NCBI GenBank assembly: GCA_026397035.1
Contig: JAPLVQ010000027.1
Span: 1-18,967 of the forward strand
Length of the DNA stretch: 18,967 bases
Source of the DNA: Candidatus Iainarchaeum sp.
GTDB lineage: Archaea > Iainarchaeota > Iainarchaeia > Iainarchaeales > JAAZKV01
Reading direction: 5' to 3'
Shown here: piece by piece, positions 8,986-16,432 of the stretch
Layout: each line of letters opens with the position of its first letter
How positions within the stretch are numbered: the stretch's first letter is position 1
The notes under the pieces: generated by a model
Databases searched by the model: none
Told to the model about the DNA's origin: nothing
What the model saw: the letters and a program-made list of their open reading frames with translations, nothing else
Translations under genes and position numbers: made by a program

Positions 8986-9324
8986 GTGGAACCAAGAGTA
9001 CATAAAACCAGGCAACCAAATGTATATTACGAGTCTCCCGAAATGGTTGCGCGCTCTAAACTGGCGTCCGCCGAGGAACTTACTGATTGGCACCAGCATG
9101 CGGATTATGATTGTGAATTGTTTTTCTCTCCCGTAAATTTTAAAAGGCATGAGTATGGAAACCCTTGGGGTTACCTTGGAAAAAGCCCTAAGCTTCTTGC
9201 CATGAAGGTTACCTCCCCTAACCCGCAAAGACTCCTTGATTTAGCAAAAGCAATGGCAAAAAGAAGACCAAAAGATCCTATTCCCATTTTTGATGTTTAT
9301 GGGAATTTATATTTTCCTATTTAG
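8986..9324 (+). CDS. small protein of unknown function
   Basis: A 112-residue protein starting at GTG 8986, 7 nt after the stop of the preceding gene. The sequence is that of a compact soluble protein: an aromatic/His-rich middle (LTDWHQHADYDCELFFSPVN), then WGYLGKSPKLLAMKV, a helical KAMAKRRPKD, and an end IPIFDVYGNLYFPI. I do not recognise a family. Base composition and codon use resemble the neighbours. The GTG start is the first possible start in the frame; no ATG occurs until well inside the protein. Confidence 0.5.
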   Translation: MEPRVHKTRQPNVYYESPEMVARSKLASAEELTDWHQHADYDCELFFSPVNFKRHEYGNPWGYLGKSPKLLAMKVTSPNPQRLLDLAKAMAKRRPKDPIPIFDVYGNLYFPI

Positions 9325-9334
9325 TATCAAAAGA

Positions 9335-9679
9335 TTAGTCAAGTGCTAGACTTGTCTTTATAGCATCATTTACGGCAAGCATTCTTCCGGCGCCAAGGGA
9401 GCCAACAACTTTTATTATTCTGTCTGAGATTGAAATTGTTCGTATTTGATTTAGGAGTATTGTACTGTCTTTTGGGAGATTTGCTTCTCCTGCGCTAACG
9501 CTTACTGTAAATGGATATTCATTATTAGTTTTGGAGGTTATTGCAGCTATTATTGTTGTTGGACTGTATTCGTTTCCTTTATCATTTTGTATTACTAAGC
9601 ATGGGCGTACTTTTCCCTGTTCAGAGCCCTTTACTGGGTCTAAATTAACCAACACCACATCTCCACGTTTAATATTCAT
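9335..9679 (-). CDS. mazF: MazF/PemK-family toxin endoribonuclease
   Basis: The protein has 114 residues from ATG 9679 (MNIKRGDVVLVNLDPVKGSE). MazF cleaves single-stranded RNA. Family marks are GDVVLVNLDPVKGSEQ, the RPCLVI strand with its conserved Arg, the AAITSK strand with the conserved Thr, the strand STILLNQIRTIS, and a C-terminal helix DAIKTSLALD like that of other MazF proteins. The ATG overlaps the end of the antitoxin gene by 11 nt, the usual antitoxin-toxin coupling. An upstream in-frame GTG or TTG would lie deeper in the antitoxin gene and is less likely. The gene looks intact. Confidence 0.92.
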   Translation of the reverse strand: MNIKRGDVVLVNLDPVKGSEQGKVRPCLVIQNDKGNEYSPTTIIAAITSKTNNEYPFTVSVSAGEANLPKDSTILLNQIRTISISDRIIKVVGSLGAGRMLAVNDAIKTSLALD

Positions 9680-9944
9680 CAAGATCCCTGTTTGCTTCTT
9701 TACTCGCATTCTCCCATTCTTTGTTTATTTTCTTGTGCATGGTGTATTGCTTGGTATAGCCTTCAATCATTAGTTTTTCTTTTTGCATTTTGCTCACAAT
9801 TTTTTCAACAATCACTTTATCGTTTTCCATTTTTACAATTACTTTGTCTTTGCCTTTTATTCCGTTAATTTTTCGTATATTTTTTGGCAAAGTTATTTGT
9901 CCTCTTTCTCCAACTACACAAATACTTTCAAACACTCTAATCAC
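9669..9944 (-). CDS. MazE/AbrB-like antitoxin
   Basis: A 91-residue protein from GTG 9944; a second in-frame GTG at 9935 would give a protein three residues shorter. Residues ~5-48 are a swapped-hairpin AbrB/SpoVT domain: FESICVVGERGQITLPKNIR, then GIKGKDKVIVKMENDKVIVE. The charged C-terminal tail (residues ~50-91, QKEKLMIEGYTKQYTMHKK) is the expected toxin-neutralising segment. Such proteins bind their own promoter and the paired toxin. The order antitoxin then toxin, with overlapping ends, fits a type II module. Confidence 0.9.
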   Translation of the reverse strand: MIRVFESICVVGERGQITLPKNIRKINGIKGKDKVIVKMENDKVIVEKIVSKMQKEKLMIEGYTKQYTMHKKINKEWENASKEANRDLDEY

Positions 9945-9971
9945 CTAATCCATACTATTACATACTCTTTC

Positions 9972-9984
9972 ATACTTAAAGTAT
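9972..9984. promoter_or_regulatory. possible operator of the MazEF module
   Basis: An inverted repeat of 6 bp half-sites (ATACTT, one central base, AAGTAT) lies 28-40 nt upstream of the antitoxin GTG, within an AT-rich promoter-like stretch. AbrB-type antitoxins usually repress their own promoter by binding such short dyads, so this is a candidate site. It has no independent support. Confidence 0.3.
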
Positions 9985-10116
9985 TATAATTATTTGGTTT
10001 TGGCGTATATTTGAAATTAAGGTAATTGTTTGAAAACAGAATATAACCATTTTGAGAGTGTTTTGCCGGTGGTCGGTTCAGAATAATTCAAAAACCTACC
10101 TTTTAGAGTATTATTT

Positions 10117-12093
10117 ATGTCAAGCGTTAAAAGCATAGCTTCTCTTGAGCAGAAGTTTAGGGTTGTTTCAAAATTCAAACCAGCGGGGGACCAGCCTAAG
10201 GCAATTAAAGAGTTAGCCGAAGGCATAAAGAACGGCGAAGGAATGCAGACGCTTTTGGGAGTTACTGGGAGCGGGAAGACTTTCACGGTGGCGCACGTAA
10301 TTGAGCAAGTTCAAAAGCCGACTTTGGTTCTTGCTCATAACAAAACTCTAGCAGCGCAATTATATAACGAGTTCAAAACTTTTTTTCCAAACAACAGAGT
10401 TGAGTATTTTGTTTCATTTTATGATTTTTACCAGCCGGAATCTTATATTCCGCAAACTGACCAGTACATTGAGAAGGATTCTCAGATTAATGAATATATT
10501 GAGAGGATGCGCTTGAGTGCAACTTCTTCGCTTCTCAGTAGAAAAGATGTTATTGTAATCGCTTCGGTTTCGTGCATTTATGGCTTGGGTAATCCGAAGA
10601 ATTACAAAGGAATGGGTTTTGATATTTCGATAGGAATGAAAATCGCAAGAAATGATTTGATGGAGAAAATAATTAACGGGCAGTATGAGAGAAATGACTT
10701 GGAGTTAATGAGCGGGAGATTTAGAGTAAAGGGAGATATTATTGATGTTATTCCTGGGTACGAAAAGAATATTTTGAGAATAGAGTTTAACGGGAGCGAA
10801 GTTGAGAGACTTGCAATTCTTGATAAGAATACTGGCGCAGTAACTCAAAAGCTTGACCATTACTTTTTATTTCCTGCGCGTCACTTTGTTACGCCTGAGA
10901 GCGAAACACTTAAAGCTATGGATTTAATAAAAAAAGAGCTTGATGAAAGACTTCCAAAACTCGGGCTAATTGAATCGCACAGACTCAAGCAGCGCACAAT
11001 GTACGATTTGGAATTAATGAAAACAATTGGTTTTTGCAAGGGGATAGAGAATTATTCTCGGCACTTTGAAGGGCGCAGTGAGGGAGAGAAGCCTTATTGC
11101 CTTTTGGATTATTTTGGGGACGATTTTTTGATTGTGATTGATGAGTCGCACCAGTCAATTCCCCAGCTTAATGGAATGTATAATGGGGATAGGCAGAGAA
11201 AACAAACTCTTGTTGATTATGGTTTTCGCTTGCCGAGCGCACTTGATAACCGCCCGCTCAAATTTAATGAATTTAAGGAGTATATGAAAAAGCAAAATGC
11301 GATTTTTGTTTCTGCCACTCCTGATAAGTATGAGAGAGCGCATTCTTCAAAGATTGTGGAGCAAATAATCCGCCCGACGGGTCTCGTGGATCCTGAAGTT
11401 GAAGTAAGGGGAACAAAGAACCAGATTGAGAATGTTATTGATGAAATTAAGAACACTATTTCAAAAGGGCACAGAGTGCTTGTCACGGCTCTAACAAAAA
11501 AGCTTGCTGAAGAAATGGCTGATTATTTTGCTTCAAAAAATATTAAGTCAAGATACTTGCATTCAGAAATAAAAACTCTAGACAGGAGCGAAATTATCCG
11601 CCAATTTAGGGAAGGCAAGTTTGATGTGCTTGTTGGAATTAATCTCTTGAGAGAGGGAATTGATATTCCTGAACTAGGGTTAGTTGCAATTTTTGATGCG
11701 GATAAGGAAGGTTTCCTGCGCGACCAGAAGAGTTTAATCCAAATAATCGGGCGTGCTGCAAGAAACTCCGCTTCAAAAGTAATTCTTTATGCTGACAAGC
11801 ACACGGATTCAATGAAGCGGGCAATTGCGGAAACTAATAGAAGGCGCGAAATTCAGCTCGCGTTTAATAAAAAGAATCACATTACTCCTAAAACAATTAT
11901 TCGTCCGATTGAGGAACAATTGCTTGTGCTCAAAGACACTAAGCACATTCCAAAGAGCGAGAAGGAGCGTTTAATTCCACAAATCGAAGTTGAAATGCGC
12001 GCTGCAGCTGAGAGACTTGACTTTGAACTTGCAATTGCGCTAAGAGACCAGATTGCGAGCATGAAGAAAGAGATTGGGCAACAATCTAAATAA
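10117..12093 (+). CDS. uvrB: UvrB, excinuclease ABC subunit B
   Basis: UvrB is the DNA-loading helicase-like subunit that verifies damage and recruits UvrC. The 658 residues are close to the usual length (E. coli 673) and uninterrupted. Visible motifs in order: Walker A LLGVTGSGKTF (~46-56), the DNA-wedging beta hairpin region SFYDFYQPESYIPQTDQYIE, DEAD-type box IVIDESHQSIPQL, motif SATP, motif V LVGINLLREGIDIPE, motif VI QIIGRAARN, and a C-terminal UVR domain AAERLDFELAIALRDQIASM that contacts UvrC. The ATG at 10117 is close to the expected N-terminus. It is the only one of the three uvr genes here that is intact. Confidence 0.97.
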   Translation: MSSVKSIASLEQKFRVVSKFKPAGDQPKAIKELAEGIKNGEGMQTLLGVTGSGKTFTVAHVIEQVQKPTLVLAHNKTLAAQLYNEFKTFFPNNRVEYFVSFYDFYQPESYIPQTDQYIEKDSQINEYIERMRLSATSSLLSRKDVIVIASVSCIYGLGNPKNYKGMGFDISIGMKIARNDLMEKIINGQYERNDLELMSGRFRVKGDIIDVIPGYEKNILRIEFNGSEVERLAILDKNTGAVTQKLDHYFLFPARHFVTPESETLKAMDLIKKELDERLPKLGLIESHRLKQRTMYDLELMKTIGFCKGIENYSRHFEGRSEGEKPYCLLDYFGDDFLIVIDESHQSIPQLNGMYNGDRQRKQTLVDYGFRLPSALDNRPLKFNEFKEYMKKQNAIFVSATPDKYERAHSSKIVEQIIRPTGLVDPEVEVRGTKNQIENVIDEIKNTISKGHRVLVTALTKKLAEEMADYFASKNIKSRYLHSEIKTLDRSEIIRQFREGKFDVLVGINLLREGIDIPELGLVAIFDADKEGFLRDQKSLIQIIGRAARNSASKVILYADKHTDSMKRAIAETNRRREIQLAFNKKNHITPKTIIRPIEEQLLVLKDTKHIPKSEKERLIPQIEVEMRAAAERLDFELAIALRDQIASMKKEIGQQSK

Positions 12094-12148
12094 AACTTCC
12101 AAAACAAACTCTTAATCTTTTATACTAAATAACTTTGCGGCTAAATCA

Positions 12149-12160
12149 CTTTGCGCAAAG
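12149..12160. repeat. 12-bp perfect palindrome downstream of uvrB
   Basis: CTTTGCGCAAAG reads the same on both strands. It sits between the convergent ends of uvrB (12093) and the small membrane protein gene (ends 12207). A related ACTTTGCG occurs just before it at 12132-12139. It may be a protein-binding site or part of a terminator for the minus-strand gene, since on the minus strand a TTTTTT run lies just before it. Confidence 0.4.
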
Positions 12161-12206
12161 CAAAAAAGTATATTTTTAGAAGAGGTTAATAATGGCGCAG
12201 ACTTTT

Positions 12207-12443
12207 TCACTTTGAAAGTTTTACAAGCCACTTGAATACTTCTACAATAACTCCTGATGCTACAAACGAGAGAATAAATATAGTAAAGAAATTTGCGGGC
12301 TGAAAACCACATGTGCATGCAATTTTTGTGCACACTCCATTAACACAACCATAATTATAGTACCTTGGGTATAATCCAATTAGAAGAACCGCAAGGAGAA
12401 CAAGTTTTGGTTTAGTCATTCTAAGAACTTCGGTAAGAGCCAT
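12207..12443 (-). CDS. small Cys-rich membrane protein with two predicted helices
   Basis: A 78-residue protein. The first hydrophobic helix (about residues 12-26, KLVLLAVLLIGLY) is followed by a loop containing four cysteines in the pattern CVNGVCTKIACTC. The second helix spans about residues 50-72. The loop cysteines could form disulfides outside the membrane or bind a metal. Two ATG starts are possible (12443, and 12419 giving MTKPKLV...); an AT-rich TATA-like stretch near 12463-12473 favours 12443. I do not recognise a named family. The coherent helix-loop-helix design and the isolated position make it a likely real gene. Confidence 0.6.
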   Translation of the reverse strand: MALTEVLRMTKPKLVLLAVLLIGLYPRYYNYGCVNGVCTKIACTCGFQPANFFTIFILSFVASGVIVEVFKWLVKLSK

Positions 12444-12513
12444 GAGTAACGCTTATTCAAATTTGTTTTTAACACTTTGTAGCGTTTGAACTAGTTGATT
12501 TTGTTTCAATTAA

Positions 12514-13269
12514 TTAAGGACGCCTTTTTGGAGGATGTTGTACTTTTCCGAAAGTTTCTCTTCTCCAGCGGTTAAATTCTCCCAAAGTTGGTTGTGAATC
12601 AAAATCTTTTGTTCTTAATTTGCCTGCGCGCTTTTTCCAGTTTGACCGTAGTTTAGGAAATTTAAATGTGAGTGCCTCTAATAATATGCGTTGATCTCTT
12701 TGCAGCAGTTTAGCCGACTTGTCTATTGTGCTTGTGGTTGCAATGGATCTTTGCTGTAAGATTGAGCTAATCCTTTTAATTCCGATATTGATGCAATAGT
12801 GTATGTAGCTTCCAGTGGCTTCAATATGAACATTATTTGAAAAGCGCACACTTGCAAGGAGATTATTTGCATTTTCAAATGCTTTTTGGACAGCTTCTGC
12901 GCCTTTATTTGCCGGCCAGGGGGTAAATCCCCTAAACCCAAATTCGGGTTTTAGTTCAAGTACTCTTTTTGAGCCAAGTTCATTTTTAGCTCTTTTTAAA
13001 AATCTTGCAACATCTTTGTCAATTTGCAAGTCTCCCTCTTTGTGGTGTTCATTGCTGGGGACAAAAAGCAGTATTGAATTTGGTGCAGCTTTTGCTTTTT
13101 GTAAAAACAATCCAAGGTTATGCAGTTCATTTTTGATAAGTGGATTAGCTTTGTGTATAAATTCTTTTTTATCTGCACACTGATGAAGTTCTCTATAAAT
13201 ACCGTGGAGGGGGTGCATTACCAAGAAAATGTTTGTGATTGGTTGCTGTGGCATAAATAGATTGCTCAT
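12514..13269 (-). CDS. soluble protein of unknown function
   Basis: A 251-residue protein from ATG 13269; ATG 13254 (MPQQPITNIFLVMHP) is an alternative. The N-terminal part alternates short hydrophobic strands with helices (IFLVMHPLHGIYREL, SILLFVPSNEHH), suggesting an alpha/beta fold. A later strand and loop, VHIEATGSYIHYCINIGIKR, loosely resembles the nucleophile region of isochorismatase-like hydrolases. I cannot confirm the other catalytic residues, so no function is given. The last ~50 residues are strongly basic (KKRAGKLRTKDF, RWRRETFGKVQHPPKRRP), which may indicate nucleic-acid contact. It has no membrane helix or signal peptide. Confidence 0.6.
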   Translation of the reverse strand: MSNLFMPQQPITNIFLVMHPLHGIYRELHQCADKKEFIHKANPLIKNELHNLGLFLQKAKAAPNSILLFVPSNEHHKEGDLQIDKDVARFLKRAKNELGSKRVLELKPEFGFRGFTPWPANKGAEAVQKAFENANNLLASVRFSNNVHIEATGSYIHYCINIGIKRISSILQQRSIATTSTIDKSAKLLQRDQRILLEALTFKFPKLRSNWKKRAGKLRTKDFDSQPTLGEFNRWRRETFGKVQHPPKRRP

Positions 13270-13296
13270 TTTAGAATAAAAGCTTTTTTGCTAGCT

Positions 13297-13752
13297 CTAT
13301 TTATTTTTAGTCTTTTTTATGGGAGTTGTTTTTCCAGTTTTAACAGTACTCACGCAGCAGAGTTTGTTGTCTTTTTGAAAAGCGCCCGAGTAGTTGAGTG
13401 TGAATAGAAGTATTATTATGGAAATTAGTGTTATTGCCCAATTGTATTGTAAAATGAAACTTGCTGCACTTATTGGGATTAACAAGAGTCCGAGTGTGGC
13501 GCATGAGGGGCACTGGGAAATTAAAAATACTCCTATAAAAGTTAGGGCACTGCTCCCCGCGCTCTCAACTTTTTTATTAATTGGGCAGACTTTTGGTCTG
13601 AACCAATAGTATGTTTGAAAAGAGAAGGTAATTCCAAATAAAATCAAAAATATAATAATTAGTGCGGGATTGTGAGCTAGAACTGCGCTTGCCCAATATT
13701 CAATATTCCAAAAACTCCTCAAAAGCTGGGGGTAAATGTAAAATAAAAACAT
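13297..13752 (-). CDS. four-helix membrane protein with a conserved-looking CPSC motif
   Basis: From ATG 13752 there are 151 residues with four hydrophobic segments: ~1-28 (interrupted), 30-48, 68-95 and 100-118. A Cys pair lies in the third segment (SQCPSCATLGLLLIP), and further cysteines occur at KVCPINKK and KLCCVST. CxxC next to a membrane helix is typical of thiol-disulfide or metal-handling membrane proteins, but I cannot name the family. The same frame continues upstream of the ATG with plausible protein (RPKYALLAIIGFVL) as far as a stop near 13821, with no usual start codon. The true start may be farther out, or a base may be missing near 13790-13800. The basic tail is probably cytoplasmic. 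Confidence 0.65.
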   Translation of the reverse strand: MFLFYIYPQLLRSFWNIEYWASAVLAHNPALIIIFLILFGITFSFQTYYWFRPKVCPINKKVESAGSSALTFIGVFLISQCPSCATLGLLLIPISAASFILQYNWAITLISIIILLFTLNYSGAFQKDNKLCCVSTVKTGKTTPIKKTKNK

Positions 13753-13853
13753 TAAAACAAAGCCAATTATTGCAAGGAGAGCGTACTTTGGGCGGGTAAG
13801 TACACAAACAAGGTTTAATCTGCCTATTTAATCACTTCAAAAACTTTGGCTTT

Positions 13854-14161
13854 TTATCGCTCAAATGCTGCGCTAGTGCTGTATTTGCTTGCTTTTAGAA
13901 CCCGTGCAAAAGAATCCTTCCTCGCTTTAGCGTGGCCCGAGCAAAAGCTAATGCTTTTGCAGGGTGTCGTAAAAGCTATTGCTTTTACAACGAGATGAAT
14001 TTTGCTATTGCACGCGTTCACGGGAAATAACAACAGTCCGTGCTTCGGAAACCCGGCGGGTTTTAATCCGCCGTGATTTAGGTATTTATTCCTGCCGTAA
14101 GCGATTATTTTGAGTTTAGCTTTGTGCCACTAAGTTGTTGGCATTCTTGAGTAAGCGATAA
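13854..14161. ncRNA. candidate large structured RNA (~308 nt) of no recognised family; strand undecided
   Basis: No ORF fills this stretch, which is GC-richer than its flanks. Its ends pair: 13854-13861 (TTATCGCT) with 14154-14161 (AGCGATAA), then 13862-13868 with 14141-14149 around a 2-nt bulge. Inside, 13898-13909 pairs with 14008-14019 in 11 of 12 positions and encloses two near-identical 8-bp hairpins: 13941-13960 (stem GCAAAAGC, loop TAAT) and 13969-13988 (stem GTAAAAGC, loop TATT). Further stems are CACGG/CCGTG (14019-14042) and CGGCGG/CCGCCG (14054-14073). Length and closed ends recall RNase P or SRP RNA, but their hallmark motifs are not found in the right order. TATA-like stretches exist on both sides (13824-13833 and 14175-14183), so the strand is open. 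Confidence 0.6.
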
Positions 14162-14205
14162 GGGGCGTGCATTTTATTTTAAACTCTTTAGCGTATTATT
14201 TTAGT

Positions 14206-14796
14206 ATGGATTTTCACGAGTTTATCTTTCATTTGAGGTATCCTAAACTGCATTTTCTTGCTGTTTTTCTTGTCCTTGCTTCGCTGGTCTTTTCAAACGG
14301 GAAAGTTCTTGGAATAATTGCCGGTTTTGGCTTTGAAAATTATATTGTTTCTTTTTTCATGGGAATGGTTTTTGCTCTGGGAGTAACCGCTCCTTTTGCT
14401 GCGGGATTTTTTGGTTTTGCTACGCCTGATAATATTTTTATTGCTGCGATAATGTCGGGGCTGGGGGCAATGATTATTGATTTTATTGTCTTTGATTTTG
14501 TAAGAAAGACGCTTCTTGAAGAGCTTTCAAAGGCGAAGAAAGGACAAATTAATAAGAAAGTAGAGCGGGCGCTTTCTCATTCTCTTGGGGCAATTTTTTT
14601 GCCGTATATTTCGTTTGTTCTTGCGGGGCTTGTAATAGCTGTTCCTCTTCCTGGGCATTTAGATGCGGTTCTTGTTTCTGGAATGGCGCGCCTGAAAAGA
14701 AGCAGGGTTGCTCTAACAAGTTTTTTGGTATATTTTATTGCAGCGCTGTTCTTTCTTTCACTAAAGTGGCTGCTTGGTATTGCGTTTTCTTTGTGA
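14206..14796 (+). CDS. multi-pass membrane protein of unknown function
   Basis: The protein has 196 residues from ATG 14206 (MDFHEFIFHLRYPKLHFLAV). A GTG at 14167 is in frame, but the stretch between contains the likely TATA box (TTTTAAA near 14177), which favours the ATG. Hydrophobic segments lie at about residues 15-30, 34-55, 60-78, 80-98, 128-150 and 168-195. A basic amphipathic stretch KTLLEELSKAKKGQINKKVE separates the halves. The second half has a re-entrant-looking loop AVPLPGHLDAVLVSGMARLK. The proline-rich PLPG loop between helices is reminiscent of small exporter-type membrane proteins, but I cannot assign a family with confidence. Confidence 0.7.
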   Translation: MDFHEFIFHLRYPKLHFLAVFLVLASLVFSNGKVLGIIAGFGFENYIVSFFMGMVFALGVTAPFAAGFFGFATPDNIFIAAIMSGLGAMIIDFIVFDFVRKTLLEELSKAKKGQINKKVERALSHSLGAIFLPYISFVLAGLVIAVPLPGHLDAVLVSGMARLKRSRVALTSFLVYFIAALFFLSLKWLLGIAFSL

Positions 14797-14826
14797 ATTG
14801 AGTTATTTTTGAATTGAATTATTAAT

Positions 14827-16389
14827 CTATTTCACAAGTTTTGCTTTTCCAGTAGTTCCGTCCAGCTCTAAAATATCGCCTTCTTTTAGTTCCAATAGAC
14901 CTTCAACCTGTAAAATGCAAGGCATTTCTTTCTCGCGGGCGATAATTGCGGGGTGCGAAAGAGAGCCTCCGACAGTGCTTATAACTCCAAGCGCGCCTTT
15001 GTAAGCAACAACCAAGTTTGGGGAAAAATAATTTGTCGCAATAATTTTTCCGGAAAAATCTTTTTTTAAGTCAGTTTCTCCCTTTACCCAGCCAATTGGG
15101 GCTTTAACTATTTTTTTAGCTCCGGCATTTACTCCGCTAAAAATTTCTTTTTGTGAATTACCTTGTTTGGCGTTTCCTTCCATAAACCATTTTTTCGCAT
15201 AAATAATTCTTGAAGAAAGAAGTAATTCCTTGTTTTTTAAGTAGTTTGTTTTTCTTTCAGCGGCAAGTTTTTTTAATTCTTGATTGGCTGGCTTTTTGGA
15301 GGGGGTCAGTTCTTCCGTTTTTATAAAAAATATTTCCTCGCCAAGCTCAAGTTCTTTAGAGATGGCAAGATAGCTTAAGCGCTGTAAATAGAGATACCTT
15401 GCGCAGGCGATTTTTGCGCTTTCTCTTAAAATCATCCATTCTTCACTCGGAAGTGTCATTATCGGCGTCATTAATTTATTGTCCTCTCCGATTCTGGGAG
15501 AAGAAATATCATATAGATTCTTTCCCAAAAAGGAATATTCTTTTTTTCCTTTTGGATTTTTTGCTCCTTCAAAAAAGCTTTTTGTTTCTTCAATTACGGG
15601 AAGTAAGTTCTGGTTGGGTTTTAGTTTGAGTGAATAAGCAAGTGATGCTAAAAAGGAATACTTCATCACCTCAACCGCTTTGTTTTGATAGTTTCTGGCG
15701 TCTTCTATGGTAAAGGTTTTGCTTTCCTGCTTCAGAAGCAATTCTTTTGATTCATTAACTTTATCTTCAAAATCCATGAATAGTTCATTTATTTTAAACG
15801 CGTTAACCATGGTGTTTTTTGTCTGGGTAATGCTGTCAATAGGAGCACTGATTGTTCGAATAATCCAATCGAGAGAAATTGGTTTTTTTGAATAAGCATT
15901 TATCCCTTCATTATTGACTATTGGGGTAATCTTCTCGTTTTTGATTTTTGGAGCAATTGAGTCGCCCGTTCTTGCTGTAAAATTGTTTGTATTTCTTTCA
16001 AGGTCATTTCTTTTTTCAGATTCATTTTCATGATTTTTAACAAAGTAAGCCATTTTTGGTCCAACTGAATATATATAATTATTTTCAATATTTTTACAAA
16101 AGTAAGCTTGGTTTGATACGAATTGGATATATTTTTTTCCCAAGGGCAATTCGCCCATGCCAAGTTCTTTGTACGCTTGCCAAAAAGGACCTTCGGGGGA
16201 GAATATTTTTTCAAAAAATTCCTGTGTAGCATCTTTGCAGACAGGGGCAAGAAATGAGTTTTCGTTCTTTTCAAGAAGCACAACTTCTTTTTCATTAAAC
16301 CCGTTTTCCAAAACAAAGTTCTCAAGGTTTTTTTCTTCTTTTTTTAAACTATCATTATATTCCATAAAAACCACTTTTTGCTTCATCAA
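14827..16389 (-). CDS. PEP-utilising enzyme mobile-domain protein lacking an ATP-grasp domain
   Basis: A 520-residue protein. The C-terminal ~85 residues are the swivelling phosphohistidine domain of the PEP synthase/pyruvate phosphate dikinase/rifampin phosphotransferase superfamily: LVVAYKGALGVISTVGGSLSHPAIIAREK, with the likely phosphate carrier His at residue ~479, then MPCIL and GDILELDGTTGKAKLV. Residues ~60-420 are helical and charged and resemble the middle region found in such proteins. No ATP-grasp (nucleotide-binding) or PEP-binding TIM-barrel domain is present, so a partner kinase domain would have to come from another gene, or the protein is regulatory. It lies 43 nt downstream of the envelope-protein gene ending at 16433, on the same strand. 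An ATG pair at 16389/16386 gives two equivalent starts. Confidence 0.85.
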   Translation of the reverse strand: MMKQKVVFMEYNDSLKKEEKNLENFVLENGFNEKEVVLLEKNENSFLAPVCKDATQEFFEKIFSPEGPFWQAYKELGMGELPLGKKYIQFVSNQAYFCKNIENNYIYSVGPKMAYFVKNHENESEKRNDLERNTNNFTARTGDSIAPKIKNEKITPIVNNEGINAYSKKPISLDWIIRTISAPIDSITQTKNTMVNAFKINELFMDFEDKVNESKELLLKQESKTFTIEDARNYQNKAVEVMKYSFLASLAYSLKLKPNQNLLPVIEETKSFFEGAKNPKGKKEYSFLGKNLYDISSPRIGEDNKLMTPIMTLPSEEWMILRESAKIACARYLYLQRLSYLAISKELELGEEIFFIKTEELTPSKKPANQELKKLAAERKTNYLKNKELLLSSRIIYAKKWFMEGNAKQGNSQKEIFSGVNAGAKKIVKAPIGWVKGETDLKKDFSGKIIATNYFSPNLVVAYKGALGVISTVGGSLSHPAIIAREKEMPCILQVEGLLELKEGDILELDGTTGKAKLVK

Positions 16390-16432
16390 TTATTTTGTTA
16401 AATTTTGTTTCTTGTTGAAAAAACAATAAAAA

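Noticed and set aside
13394..13609. Plus-strand ORF opposite the CPSC membrane protein
   Set aside because: It lies wholly antisense to a gene with clear membrane helices and has no promoter-like sequence.
13913..13926. GCGAGGAAGGATTC on the minus strand, like the RNase P CR-I motif GAGGAAAGTCC
   Set aside because: It would lie about 75 nt from the 3' end of the candidate RNA, whereas CR-I belongs near the 5' end, and the partner CR-V motif is not seen.
14027..14053. AACAACAGTCCGTG...GGAAACCC on the plus strand, similar to a stretch of E. coli RNase P RNA
   Set aside because: The resemblance is local. CR-I and CR-V are missing on this strand, so I did not call RNase P RNA.
14054..14073. Hairpin resembling a tRNA T-arm
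   Set aside because: The loop is 8 nt and lacks the TTCRA consensus, and no anticodon or acceptor arms can be placed.
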